Source: Axinella damicornis
Lineage: Eukaryota > Porifera > Demospongiae > Axinellida > Axinellidae
Assembly (NCBI GenBank): GCA_963931865.1
Contig: OZ007506.1
Span: forward strand, 1,559,531-1,623,530
Direction of reading: 5' to 3'
DNA length: 64,000 nucleotides
Positions 13,101 to 22,877 of this stretch are shown piece after piece; position 1 is the stretch's first letter, and the number at the start of each line of letters is the position of its first letter. The notes beneath the pieces were generated by a model that made no database searches, had not been told where the DNA came from, and saw only the letters and a program-made list of their open reading frames with translations. The position numbers and the translations under genes were made by a program.

Positions 13101-14661
13101 ATGACTTTAAGCTCCACCTGCATTTGTAGATATGTGGTTAATAGCTTATGCACTGTATACATGAGTGCACTATTTTGACTGAGACTAGCTATTAGTATAC
13201 TTATGTAGAGCGTCATGGAACTGCACTGCTTGTTAGCTTTGTACCCACCCTAGCCTCAGTCCCAACCTCTCTCTCTTAAATTTTTTGAGGAGAGTGCCTG
13301 GAAATGAGGCTATTGTCACCCCAGCATTTGTCGCTTGCAGCATACCAACGTTAGTACTGCAAGAGACAAACAGGAACTGCTTGTAAGCCAGCAAGTGTAA
13401 CATGCACTTTGTAGTAAATTGTGTTGTACAAACTGGTCTGTTGACTACTTGTGATATTCATCTTTGCAGTTGAAGACTAAGGAATTTCCTGAACATGTAA
13501 GTTGCCATTGTGCAGCAGTGTGCACTAGATTTGAGCAGTACATTATAGTATGCATCTCTATGTGTTTTTCATCAGAAACGTTCTTTGTTCCGCTATGCTA
13601 ACGGGCCTGCATATTGTATTAGTTCAACTCTCATGCCTCAGATGGAGAGGTACATCAGGTCAGAGCAGTACACCACAATGTGTCTAGGTGATGAGTCTTG
13701 TGTTACACTATACTACGTACCTCCTCACCTCCCATCTTGACTTGATTGCAGGTCTTCACAAAATGCTGCATGTCACACCATTAATATTCATCACTGTTCT
13801 CTTCCCACATGTGCAGAGGTAGCACCCTATTTGCATCCACTTGTGATAAACTACAGCATGCAGAAGACGTGGCTATTGGTGCCATTATTGGTATAACTAT
13901 TAAGTACAATACACCACATTGTATGCACCCTTACACCATGGGACTTCCAGTGGATTGGCAAATAGGCTTCAATGAGGTGCAGCCTGTACTGATTTTATTA
14001 TAGGATATCACAAGTTTCTCATGCAAATCTCTGTTTAAAATTTTGTATGGTAAACTCTGTTAGTGCTATCACTTGGGTACTGAGTACCGTATGATGGTGA
14101 CCAATGGGTACATACACTGATGCCCAAATGGCAAACAGCAGTGAACTTTAATGCAAATCAGTGCTTTTTGTGTATACTTCAGAGGCCATCTTGGGATATA
14201 ATCTGACAGAGGTGCCGGCAATGATGAACCAGAACACTGTTCTAGTCGTTGGCCACAAAGATCTTAAGAACCAGGTACATGTGCTACTTGGAATATACTC
14301 TCCAGTCTCTTGCCAGGCAGGATTTCCCAGAATCAAATTCTGCAATAAAATGGTCACCTTGCCCGGCATGACAAATGCAGTAGTCATAGATTTGCATGCT
14401 ATTGTTTTCCCACTGTAACAAGGTCACAATTATCTACAAGAGGCGTGGTCAAGTCACAATTCCTGGTGCAGCCTTTACAATGGAGCAGGATCCCACCAGG
14501 TGTGTGCTGGAGATCCATTTTAGCTCGACCCAAGGGATGCAGTGTAGCTATGTGATGCTGGGTTTTTCTTGTCTTCCAGATTCCTGTCCTACCACTGTCT
14601 GCTCTATCCCTCAACATCATGGTGCAAGCATCGTCCAAAGAAACAGATTAAACTGAACTAG
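7170..14661 (+). CDS. Fringe-like glycosyltransferase, copy B (complete, 347 aa)
   Basis: Eleven exons: 7170-7472, 7534-7591, 7654-7699, 10008-10082, 10179-10305, 13470-13496, 13576-13658, 13817-13890, 14183-14274, 14423-14499, 14580-14661; 1,044 nt with all frames joining. It starts with MEFCRRR and a hydrophobic anchor at about residues 9-25 (VAIATVAVLIGLWVC), as expected for a Golgi type II enzyme. HFDDDVYVN puts the DDD at 167-169, and FLSYHCLLYPSTSWC is near the C-terminus. The PDD block is changed to AED (HAEDVAIGAII), keeping the second Asp only. Introns 3 (2.3 kb) and 5 (3.2 kb) are swollen by mobile elements. The TAG stop is the first triplet of a fold-back element. Closest to copy A. 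Confidence 0.83.
7893..8885. mobile_element. ~1-kb fold-back element in copy B intron 3
   Basis: Inverted ends contain CAGTTGCATCTCAGTGCCTC on the left and GAGGCACTGAGATGCAACTG-like sequence on the right (about 8820-8860). Outer parts read GTTGTTTTGACCAGGCT and AGCCTGGTTAAACAAACC. A shorter relative with the same ends is at 30,500-30,935. No transposase is visible. Confidence 0.65.
9371..9440. repeat. Perfect 70-bp palindrome
   Basis: It begins GGTGGGAATGTTCACCC and ends with the exact complement GGGTGAACATTCCCACC; the centre is AGTATATACT with no spacer. It lies in copy B intron 3. A second short palindrome, GTCTCGGCACTTCAGTGCC.., is at 9740-9763. Confidence 0.95.
10505..10835. repeat. GC-rich dispersed element (second copy, inverted)
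   Basis: It is the reverse-orientation relative of 3770-3895: GGCGGCGCCGGTCCGGCTGG on the left and CTATGCCGCTGCCGCCCC on the right, with about 230 bp of unrelated sequence between. It lies in copy B intron 5. Confidence 0.5.
11857..12189. mobile_element. 333-bp MITE with 9-bp TSD
   Basis: Ends TAGTCTCGTGCCCAG and CTGGGCACGAGACTA are inverted. Perfect direct repeats TGTAGGTCA flank it (11848-11856 and 12190-12198). The ends match the TAGCCTCG family, so it is a longer member in copy B intron 5. Confidence 0.85.
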
Positions 14662-14711
14662 CCTCATTCCCAGGCCGTGTATAGGAGAACACGGCCTGGG
14701 AATGAGGCTAG
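14659..14711. mobile_element. Fold-back element over the copy B stop codon
   Basis: TAGCCTCATTCCCAGGCCGTG pairs with CACGGCCTGGGAATGAGGCTA. Flanks AAACTGAAC and GTACTGAAT agree at six central bases of nine, so any target duplication has decayed. The first three bases are the TAG stop of copy B. Confidence 0.7.
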
Positions 14712-15377
14712 TACTGAATGTGCATGTGTGTCCATTACCCATACTTAAAGTATGTACTTCCTCCCGGACCAATATCCACGTTAAAAATGTATGGCTGGAC
14801 TGCATTGAAGACTAGCCAACCTCAACTTTTAGCCTTTATATTACAACTGCACTTGCTGACAGGAAACTTTGCAAACTATGTTACCCCAACGGCCGGCTTC
14901 TGGGTATAGCTATAGGCCTGGGAACATTATTGGCGTGCAGGCTAGGGTTAACTGTCTCGACCCAGCCCCAGCCGCCCCTTTCTTTGCAACTCAAATGGTA
15001 AGCCCAATCTGGATGGTGCATTAGTCTCGTTCCCAGACCTTCATATTGTGGACGGAGGGTCGGGGAACGATTTGGCCTTGGCGGAACTTTTATCCAATTT
15101 TCTTTTCTTTCTTTCTCCCCTAGCTATTTCATTCACCTATTTTTCTCAATAATGCTGGCATTGATTCTGAAAAATTCCACATCATATACATTCAATACAC
15201 GTTTGAAAACTGATTCTGAGTGGCACTGTGACAGTGTGTACTATTTTCCCCAAAATTATGCTGCACTGTAGCAAATCCGCCAAAGTCTAAGTCTAATGTG
15301 TAAATTTAAAATCAACCTTGCCAGTTTGGGAGGAAATTTAGGGTGGAAAAAAACTGTGGGTGGAAAAAAACTATGTT

Positions 15378-16579
15378 AAGGTAACGGAGGGGGTTTCCGG
15401 ACAGAAGGGGATTTCCGGACACGGCCCCAGTTTTCGCTCTCTGGTAGCTGCTAACAATGCATTGCACAGCGTTGGAGAGTTCGAAGGTAGGGTATGCGTG
15501 CGCACTTTGCATGAATGCCGTGTCCGGTGTCATGGGAAAATGGGGACCCCCCAAAATGGGGACCCGGGGTCCCCATATTCCCGGGAATATGGGGACCCGG
15601 GTCCCCACTTTCCTGGGAAAATGGGGACCCCGGGTCCCCATTTTCCCCAGGAGTATGGGGACCCCTTAGTGAAAATGGGGACCCCCTCTATGACAGATGG
15701 TTAACAGTGGGAAAATGGGGAACCAACATTATTAGGTTGGAATTCAGACCTATGCAAGGCCTAGTTAATCACTAACCATGCAGTTATTATAATACAGCAA
15801 TCAATTTGTGTAAATTTGTCAATAGAAATATAATTATGTTATATAGACATAAATAATAGCTCGGCATAGTAATTATCTTTGATGAGGATTTTCAATAACA
15901 AGCTGGTCGCAGCATTGATTCCTTTCCAGATTGCTGGAATGGTCATAGTGAGAGAGATCTATAGCTAACTACTGAGTCAGAATTGAGCATAAAGCCCACT
16001 AACTATATAGCCTGCAAGACATTGAGGAGGCCCAGTGAGTCAGTGGCTATTATTAGCAGCTATAAGCGGTGTCAAACTTATTTCAAGTTCATGATCTGCC
16101 GACATAGAAGAGATCAGCAACCTTTGCACAGAAAAATTTGGCGCATTGTCTGAGTTACGCATTACAGCTATCAGGGTATGTAGCAACCATCGCGAGTGAA
16201 GGTTATAGTCTTGGTACCAGACTATTCGCGCACGGCGGAATAGTCTGCCGTGCGCGAATAGTCAGGTACCGAGACCATAGATAATAGAGCTATGCCGAGA
16301 CTAAGTGAAGGTTTCAACTGATATGATGATGACATTCCATCCATGCTCCACATGGACTAATGCTTTCGCAGACATGCTTGCAGAATAACAACCCTCCTAC
16401 ACAGAGCTGTGAGTATTTGATGCAACATAAAACGAAAATGGTGAGGGGGTCCCCATTTTCCCAAAGGGGTCCCCATTTTACCAGGGAAAATGGGGACCCG
16501 GGGTCCCCATTTTCATGGGGTCCCCAAAATTTTATGACACCGGAACTAAAGACTGTCCTGAAACCCCCTCCGTTACCTT
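15378..16579. mobile_element. ~1.2-kb element with GGGGACCC subterminal array
   Basis: Terminal inverted repeats are AAGGTAACGGAGGGGGTTT and AAACCCCCTCCGTTACCTT. Just inside each end are many head-to-tail and inverted copies of ATGGGGACCCC: a dense block at 15,538-15,725 and another at 16,441-16,530. Flanking GTT on both sides may be a 3-bp target duplication. A hairpin (16,208-16,285, TGGTACCAGACTATTCGCGC and complement) lies inside. No transposase is visible. It sits upstream of copy C. Confidence 0.7.
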
Positions 16580-16666
16580 GTTGGGTTGGTCAAGTCTCGT
16601 TCGTATGTTCCCAGTCTGTAGGTCTGGGAACGAGACTAGTGTACCATCATCTGGTCCTGACACAAG

Positions 16667-19243
16667 TTGGATTGGTCTTTGCTCGGTTTGTCGGTGGAGA
16701 TGGGGTATGGCACATCATGTAGTGGGAGAAAAGCGCTGATGACTACACTGGGAGTAGTTCTAACCCTGTCCGTGATGTGGATATGCCGCCCGAATCGGCA
16801 TCCCATGCCATCCTCAATCTGGTTAACAACTACAAGTACTATTTTTGATAATCTTTGTACCTATCTCCAGTCCATTGATGCCGGTCATCTTTCTAATTTT
16901 GTATTTTTAGGAGATTTCAACGTAAATTATGATAACCATTTACACCCTTTGTATTCTAACTTGTGCTCAATTACCTCACTGTATTGTTTAACCCAAGTTG
17001 TTGTAGGTCCTACACATGTACATCATGACGGCTCTACCTCTACAATTGACCTAGTGTTTGTGCCGGATCCCTCTGTGGTGAACAGCTGCAATACTATTCC
17101 TCCATTGTCCAACTCAGACCATTATGGAATCGTTATGGAACTTAATAGGAAGCCTGCAAAATCTGAAAAGACTAATGGTCGGCTAATCTGGAGGTATTCA
17201 TATGCTGATTGGAACACAGCACGTGAGTTAATTGATACCTTCAACTGGGACTCCATTATGTCCGATGACGTTGAGCTGTCCTGGAAACAATGGCACCAGC
17301 AATTCATGCGTATCATGTCTCAAACAATACCCAACAGGCTTCTACCCTCAAGAAGAAATCTTCCATGGTTAAATAAATCTATTGTTCGCTCCATGAAAAA
17401 GAGAAACCTACTATTTAAAAGGGCCAAAAGATCTGGGAACTTTGGTCAATTCAAGCTTGCCCGGAATCGTACTGTCGCTATGCTTCGCCGTGCCAAGCTG
17501 AATTATTTCCGCAAGTTAAATCCTAGGGACCCTAAGAAGTTCTGGAAAACTGTTAAGCTCGTGAACATGAACAAGCAACCAATCCCAACCCTGTCGCACG
17601 ATGGCAGAATTGCTGATAGTGATGGTGACAAGGCCAACATGCTGAACTCTTTCTTTTATTCCTGCTTCAACCAGTCCCATCCTCCAGTTGCTGAGTGTTA
17701 CCCACCCTGCTTCTCCTGCCCTGAGGATGTGCTGTGTTCTGAGCAGCAGGTGTGTGACCTCCTGGCTGCACTGGATGTTACCAAGGCAAGTGGACAGGAT
17801 GGTATATCAACCAGGATGCTTAGGTATACTGCACTGAGCATTGCCCCCTCACTCACACAACTGTTCAATCTGTCATTGAAGTCAGGTGTCATTCCATCTG
17901 ATTGGAAAAAATCCCTGATTGTTCCAATACCCAAAAACTCCGATGGCTCTAAGCCAACCAACTATCGTCCCATCTCGTTGCTGCCAATTATCAGCAAAGT
18001 ACTGGAACGACATGTCTATTCACTTGTCATGGAACATCTTCTATGCCATCACCCACTAGCTTCCTGTCAATGGGGCTTTTTGGAGGGCAGGTCAACGGTC
18101 ACTGCTCTGCTACACTGCACAAATGAGTGGCTTAAAGCTTTGGAAGATGGAAAGGAAGTATGTGCAGTTTTTTTTGACTTCCGAAAAGCTTTTGATTCCA
18201 TCCCTCATACACCGCTTATGACTAAACTAGTTACCCTTGGACTTGATGAACATATCATTTGCTGGCTTAACAACTATCTTGCCAACAGGACACAGTCAGT
18301 GGTGGTTAATGGATCCATATCTGACCCAGTCCCGGTGCTGTCAGGAGTTCCTCAGGGATCCGTGTTGGGCCCCTTGCTTTTTCTTATCTACATCGATGAC
18401 TTACCAGCTATGGTGAGCAATCTTTACCAGTCCAAAGTCAACCTCTTTGCCGATGATGTCCTGCTCTACCATCTGATATCTAACGCCGCTGACTACACTG
18501 TGTTGCAAGAAGCAATAACATTGTTAGAAGACTGGTCAATCACCAACTACCTGGACTTCAATGTATCCAAATGCAAGTATATGATCATTTCCAGAAGGAA
18601 CTCCCCAACTCTCCCGCCAATTCAGTTGCATCTGCTCGGAGACCCTCTCCAAAGAGTGGAGTGCTACAAATACTTGGGCCTACTCATCTCCAGCAATATG
18701 TCATGGTCGACTCATATCACTGCAACTTGTTCTAAGGCCAAACAGATCCTCGGACTACTCTACAGACGCTTCTATGGCACTGCTAGCCCAGATACCCTGA
18801 AGCAATTGTACCTCAGTATGGTTCGGCCGCACCTTGATTATGCATGTCAAATCTGGGACCCTCACCTTGCTAAAGACAAGAAAAAACTGGAGGATGTGCA
18901 AAAATTTGGTTGTAGGCTGGCATCTCACCAATGGGATTCTACCTACCAAGACCTACTTCAACTGTATGAACTACCATCCCTGGAGGAGCGCAGGCTGCAC
19001 CTAAAACTTGGTCTAATGTTCAAGATCATTCACAACCTCTGTTACTATCCGGACACACCATCCTTTCGGGATAACGTTCATAGTAGAGCTGCCCATGCAT
19101 TCCAATTTAGATTGCCTTTTGCTCATACTAACGCATACTATTTTTCTTACTTTCCTCACACAATGTCACTTTGGAATTCTTTGGATAACAAATGTGTTAC
19201 CTCGAGTACCTATAGTTCATTTATGTATCATCTTAGAACTTAA
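16667..19243 (+). CDS. Non-LTR retrotransposon ORF2-type protein (EN C-terminal part + RT) fused to a Fringe N-terminus
   Basis: The 858-codon frame is open throughout. Residues from about 80 carry the last part of an AP-endonuclease domain (FLGDFNVN, STIDLVFV, SDHYGIV), then reverse transcriptase blocks NYRPISLLPIISKVLERHVY, FFDFRKAFDSIPH, LSGVPQGSVLGPLLFLIYI and the catalytic FADD near residues 594-597. The C-terminal part resembles Jockey/CR1/L2-like elements. The endonuclease N-terminus and any ORF1 are missing, so this copy is 5'-truncated. The first ~50 codons are not retroelement but upstream and copy C exon 1 sequence that happens to be in frame. Confidence 0.85.
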   Translation: MDWSLLGLSVEMGYGTSCSGRKALMTTLGVVLTLSVMWICRPNRHPMPSSIWLTTTSTIFDNLCTYLQSIDAGHLSNFVFLGDFNVNYDNHLHPLYSNLCSITSLYCLTQVVVGPTHVHHDGSTSTIDLVFVPDPSVVNSCNTIPPLSNSDHYGIVMELNRKPAKSEKTNGRLIWRYSYADWNTARELIDTFNWDSIMSDDVELSWKQWHQQFMRIMSQTIPNRLLPSRRNLPWLNKSIVRSMKKRNLLFKRAKRSGNFGQFKLARNRTVAMLRRAKLNYFRKLNPRDPKKFWKTVKLVNMNKQPIPTLSHDGRIADSDGDKANMLNSFFYSCFNQSHPPVAECYPPCFSCPEDVLCSEQQVCDLLAALDVTKASGQDGISTRMLRYTALSIAPSLTQLFNLSLKSGVIPSDWKKSLIVPIPKNSDGSKPTNYRPISLLPIISKVLERHVYSLVMEHLLCHHPLASCQWGFLEGRSTVTALLHCTNEWLKALEDGKEVCAVFFDFRKAFDSIPHTPLMTKLVTLGLDEHIICWLNNYLANRTQSVVVNGSISDPVPVLSGVPQGSVLGPLLFLIYIDDLPAMVSNLYQSKVNLFADDVLLYHLISNAADYTVLQEAITLLEDWSITNYLDFNVSKCKYMIISRRNSPTLPPIQLHLLGDPLQRVECYKYLGLLISSNMSWSTHITATCSKAKQILGLLYRRFYGTASPDTLKQLYLSMVRPHLDYACQIWDPHLAKDKKKLEDVQKFGCRLASHQWDSTYQDLLQLYELPSLEERRLHLKLGLMFKIIHNLCYYPDTPSFRDNVHSRAAHAFQFRLPFAHTNAYYFSYFPHTMSLWNSLDNKCVTSSTYSSFMYHLRT

Positions 19244-19355
19244 AATATTCCTGCATTTTGTTGTTGGGTGCACACTCGATTAGTAGTACCTACTATTGTG
19301 TATCCGTTGCATTGCATAAAGTATTATAGACAAAAAAAAAAAAAAAAAAAAAAAA
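16820..19355 (+). mobile_element. 5'-truncated non-LTR retrotransposon insertion with poly(A)
   Basis: The body ends in an uninterrupted run of 24 A (19,332-19,355). CTCAATC occurs just before the likely 5' end (16,813-16,819) and immediately after the A run (19,356-19,362), a candidate 7-bp target duplication. The exact 5' junction is uncertain: the next bases TGGTTAAC also match copy D exon 1, so the junction could be about 10 bases later with a longer, decayed duplication. Confidence 0.75.
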
Positions 19356-20521
19356 CTCAATCGACTGTAGAACCCACGCTGGCTACTGTGATAGCCACAG
19401 TCCGACGTTACCATCGTGTCCATGGTCGCAACAAGCATGAAAAGCACGGTTTGCCTGGGCCAGTACTGCAGCTGGGAAGTCAGATCAAGCACGTGTCAAA
19501 TCCATCACATTTCAATGTCACTTTGAATGACAACAGCATCAAACGGGCTGGGCCTGTCAAGCTGCTCAAAGCTACCTCGGACAGGATGGTTGCTCCAAAA
19601 AGCAACAGTTTGGATGTGTTCATGTCAGTGAAAACAACCACCGCTTTCCACAAAACACGGTTGCACCTTCTCCTCCACACGTGGTTGCAGACTGTGGACC
19701 CAAAGCAGGTAGACTCACAATAATTGCACAGCAGCATTACCGTAGGCTCTTTCTCTAATTAAGGCACCTCTCCAACAAAGGTGCCCCCACGATCCGAAGA
19801 TATTTTTTCCCGCTCTAAAGAGGGCACCCTCTAGCCGTAGAAATATTTTTGGGGGGCACCTTCCAATAAGTGAGATTTCACAAGGCCAGTCTCACTGTGC
19901 AGATGATGGGCATACTCCGCTGTGCCATCAACATGTCCTTCGGCCCCTTGCAGCACGAATGCCGAAGCGTCCGGTAGACCGCCCAAGAGAAGCGGGAAGA
20001 GCTCGAGTTAGCTACAGGAGAACACTGATCAACACGCGGACACTGACAGCTGTAATATCGCTCTAATTACTAAGCACCTCTCTAAATAAGGTGCTCCCAA
20101 GAGTCCGCAGCAATAGTATACCAGCTTTGTATGGTGGCATCAATACTTAGCCCATCTTAGGCATTAGCATTGCATGGCCAGCCCCCCATTCTGCAGAACA
20201 GGGTCTGGTGACTACATAGACATTCGGCTCAGCCTGGTATCTAATTATTCCACAGGTCCAGATTAATATTGTTACTGATTCTATATATGACAGATGGATT
20301 AACGAAACCGAAGTAGCAGGTATGCCACTATAATTGTGAGGTGAATAACCTCTCGCTTCCAGCATTGATAATTTGATACTTGACATTGCCCACCCAGGCT
20401 TCAGAGTCACAATGGCCTACTGTGACCAAACTTCACATGAAAGGTAATAAACACTTTACTAGGCTGAGCATTGTAGCCACATTCCCAGTCCCCATGCAGA
20501 GACTGGGAATAAGTTACCGTA

Positions 20522-20640
20522 TTAAGGTGGCAGATACCCCTTTACGTTAGGTTACCTTTAAACTTAAAGGTAACCTAACGTAAAGGGGTATCTGCCACCT
20601 TAAGGTGGCAGATACCCCTTTACGTTAGGTTAACTTTTAA
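20522..20640. repeat. 82-bp near-perfect palindrome plus a third arm
   Basis: Two 40-base arms, starting TTAAGGTGGCAGATACCCC, face each other across a 2-base centre (20,522-20,603). Immediately after, the left arm begins again (20,602-20,632) and then diverges. Located in copy C intron 3. Confidence 0.9.
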
Positions 20641-20774
20641 GTGTACATGTGTGGGGTTGTTGCCAGTGGCAGACTGTTAGATGCATGTCTGCCCACCCAT
20701 TATGATGAGTGGTGTGAAGCCAAACAAAAAACTAGGCCTGGGCGGAATAATGATAGGGAAACAGACACAGCAGC

Positions 20775-20985
20775 ATCAAGCATAAAGATAGGCCAGCAGC
20801 ATCGTCAGGAATAGATAGGCCAGCAGCATCAAGCATAAGCAGGAATTGATAGCCAGCAGCATCAAGCATACAGCAGGAATAGATTGGCCAGCAGCATCAA
20901 GCATACAGCAGGAATCGATAGCCAGCAGCATCATAAAGCAGGAATAGATAGGCCAGCAGCATCAAACATAAAGCAGGAATAGATA
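20775..20985. repeat. ~36-bp minisatellite in copy C intron 3
   Basis: Six to seven imperfect copies built on GGCCAGCAGCATCAAGCATA followed by AAGCAGGAATAGATA, with small indels between units. Confidence 0.85.
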
Positions 20986-22831
20986 TAGGGGGAATGCGGG
21001 GAAATAATCATGATGTCACACAAGGCCACCAGACTTACAAGTGGCACTTGTAGTACGGCTATATCAATAGTGATCATGAAGTACATTTTACCTCTGCTGA
21101 AGGACAGTCTGCTTGGTCGCAATTGTCACTGGTATGACTTCTGAAGTCCACTACCCATTGTTCAACATCCAGGAAGTATTGATAGAAAGTGTTGGGCCAA
21201 TATATAGGTAAATATTATCTTAAGTGGATCAAGAATGAGCATAATTTTCAAGAACTTTTGTGTGAAGACGGGTGTGTGTGTGGTGCCACACTCTACGGTA
21301 GTAATTCACGTGTATGTGCTTTTCAGGTTGGTGATATGCTGCAAGACGGGATGTGAATTTGAACAGTACTACAGATCAGCTGAGGCAGGAAGGAGATACA
21401 GGTTGGTTGGCTAGCCTCGTACCCAGACCTCCTCCAGCATTTGTCACTTTGTAGTACTAACATGGAGGAAGGCCTGGGAATTAAAACTTGTCACGTGCAA
21501 TGACTCCGATGGACATTGGGTGGACGTGTGGAGGAGTGGCACATTCCCAGAAAAACACAGGTAATTGAGTGTGCTACTGATCACAACCACGGACCACGGA
21601 ATGATTGAACGGTCAAGTCTTGGCGATGTTTCTTAGGTTCAGAAAGCCGTCCTACAGCTGTATAGAAGGAATGTGCCACTCCTCCACATGTCCACCCAAC
21701 ATCCAACATTCCTCCTCGTAACCACTGAGTCCGTGTATTATTGTAATGTATGATGTGTGTTTCATACATAACATTACCAGAGAATAGATTCCTGGTCCAG
21801 ATCCATCACTGTGCCACCATATACTGTCAATCTAATCTAGAAATAGTGCACGTCTTTGATTTGCACAGACTTTCGCCTACTCTTTCCAGTATCACACTGT
21901 CCTTCTGTGAGGGGACTGCTTTCACAAGTTCTCAATAAATCATTTTAATGCACGACTGGCCAGTTTCGACAATTTGGGCCTCATCAGGTACATGCAGAGT
22001 TCATACACACAGTGCTATATATAGCGTATAACGTCATAAATGGCGTCCTATGTTGTACGCTGTAACTAACATGCATGCAGACAGTATGACAGACGGCTAT
22101 CTTGATCTTGATGGCAGAGCTCCAAGTTGCATCCACTAGTCTCTATATATTATGAATTGGCCATTGTCTGGCCTTTCATACACGAGCAGATTGGTGAGCG
22201 ATTGTTTGCGAGAGCTACATGAATGTGGTTTCCGGGATTAGTTGAGGGAGCAGGTTATTCAGGGGGCTGTGTCTCTCAGTCTATAATTTTGGAGTTTAAC
22301 GGTGTCACTATTCACTGGACTGGACTACTGGGGTGGACTGTTGCATGGAGTGACCATTGGACTCACCCAAAGTGCCATGAAATGTCGTTGCATGTGAGTG
22401 CAGGACAGAAGCTTTATTGTCACGTCATTCCTCGATCAAGTAGTGGTCAATGGTCGCATGTGTGTTTAATGAGCTTCAACGATAGTCATAGATGATTAAT
22501 TTCTGTTTCCTATGCCGGAGTTTGGCATCTGCGCATAATATGCGCATGACCTTTGACCTCTACAGACTTTGAGGAAAGACACTTGAACCAGTGTAACAGG
22601 CAACTAATAAGCTGATTAAGCTTCTGCCCTATATGTGTACTGTAGTTGCATAGGTGAGTCCAGCTGTCCAGTCCATGCAGTGAAGACTTGAACTAATACC
22701 TAATTCATAAGAGATTTGGCTTGTTTTGGTGAAGGTAATGTGCGTACCCATATAGGGTCAGCAAAGCCTCAAGTTAGCGTTAGTAAATACAGGCAACCAA
22801 CACACAAACATAATCAAGTTGTATTGTTCCT

Positions 22832-22877
22832 TAGTCTCGTTCCCGGACCGTTCTGAGAGGGTCTGGGCACGAGACTA
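22832..22877. mobile_element. 46-bp fold-back element
   Basis: TAGTCTCGTTCCCGGACC and GGTCTGGGCACGAGACTA are inverted around TTCTGAGA. Flanks ATTGTTCCT and GCTGTTCCT match at seven of nine bases, a decayed 9-bp TSD. Located in copy C intron 4; the duplicate is at 36,083-36,128. Confidence 0.75.

Noticed and set aside
16667..19243. Host gene encoding a reverse transcriptase
   Set aside because: The poly(A), flanking CTCAATC and position inside a Fringe exon show a retrotransposon insertion.
22223..22495. 90-codon ORF, present twice (also 35,474)
   Set aside because: The second copy exists only because of the segmental duplication; it lies in a Fringe intron and no family is recognisable.
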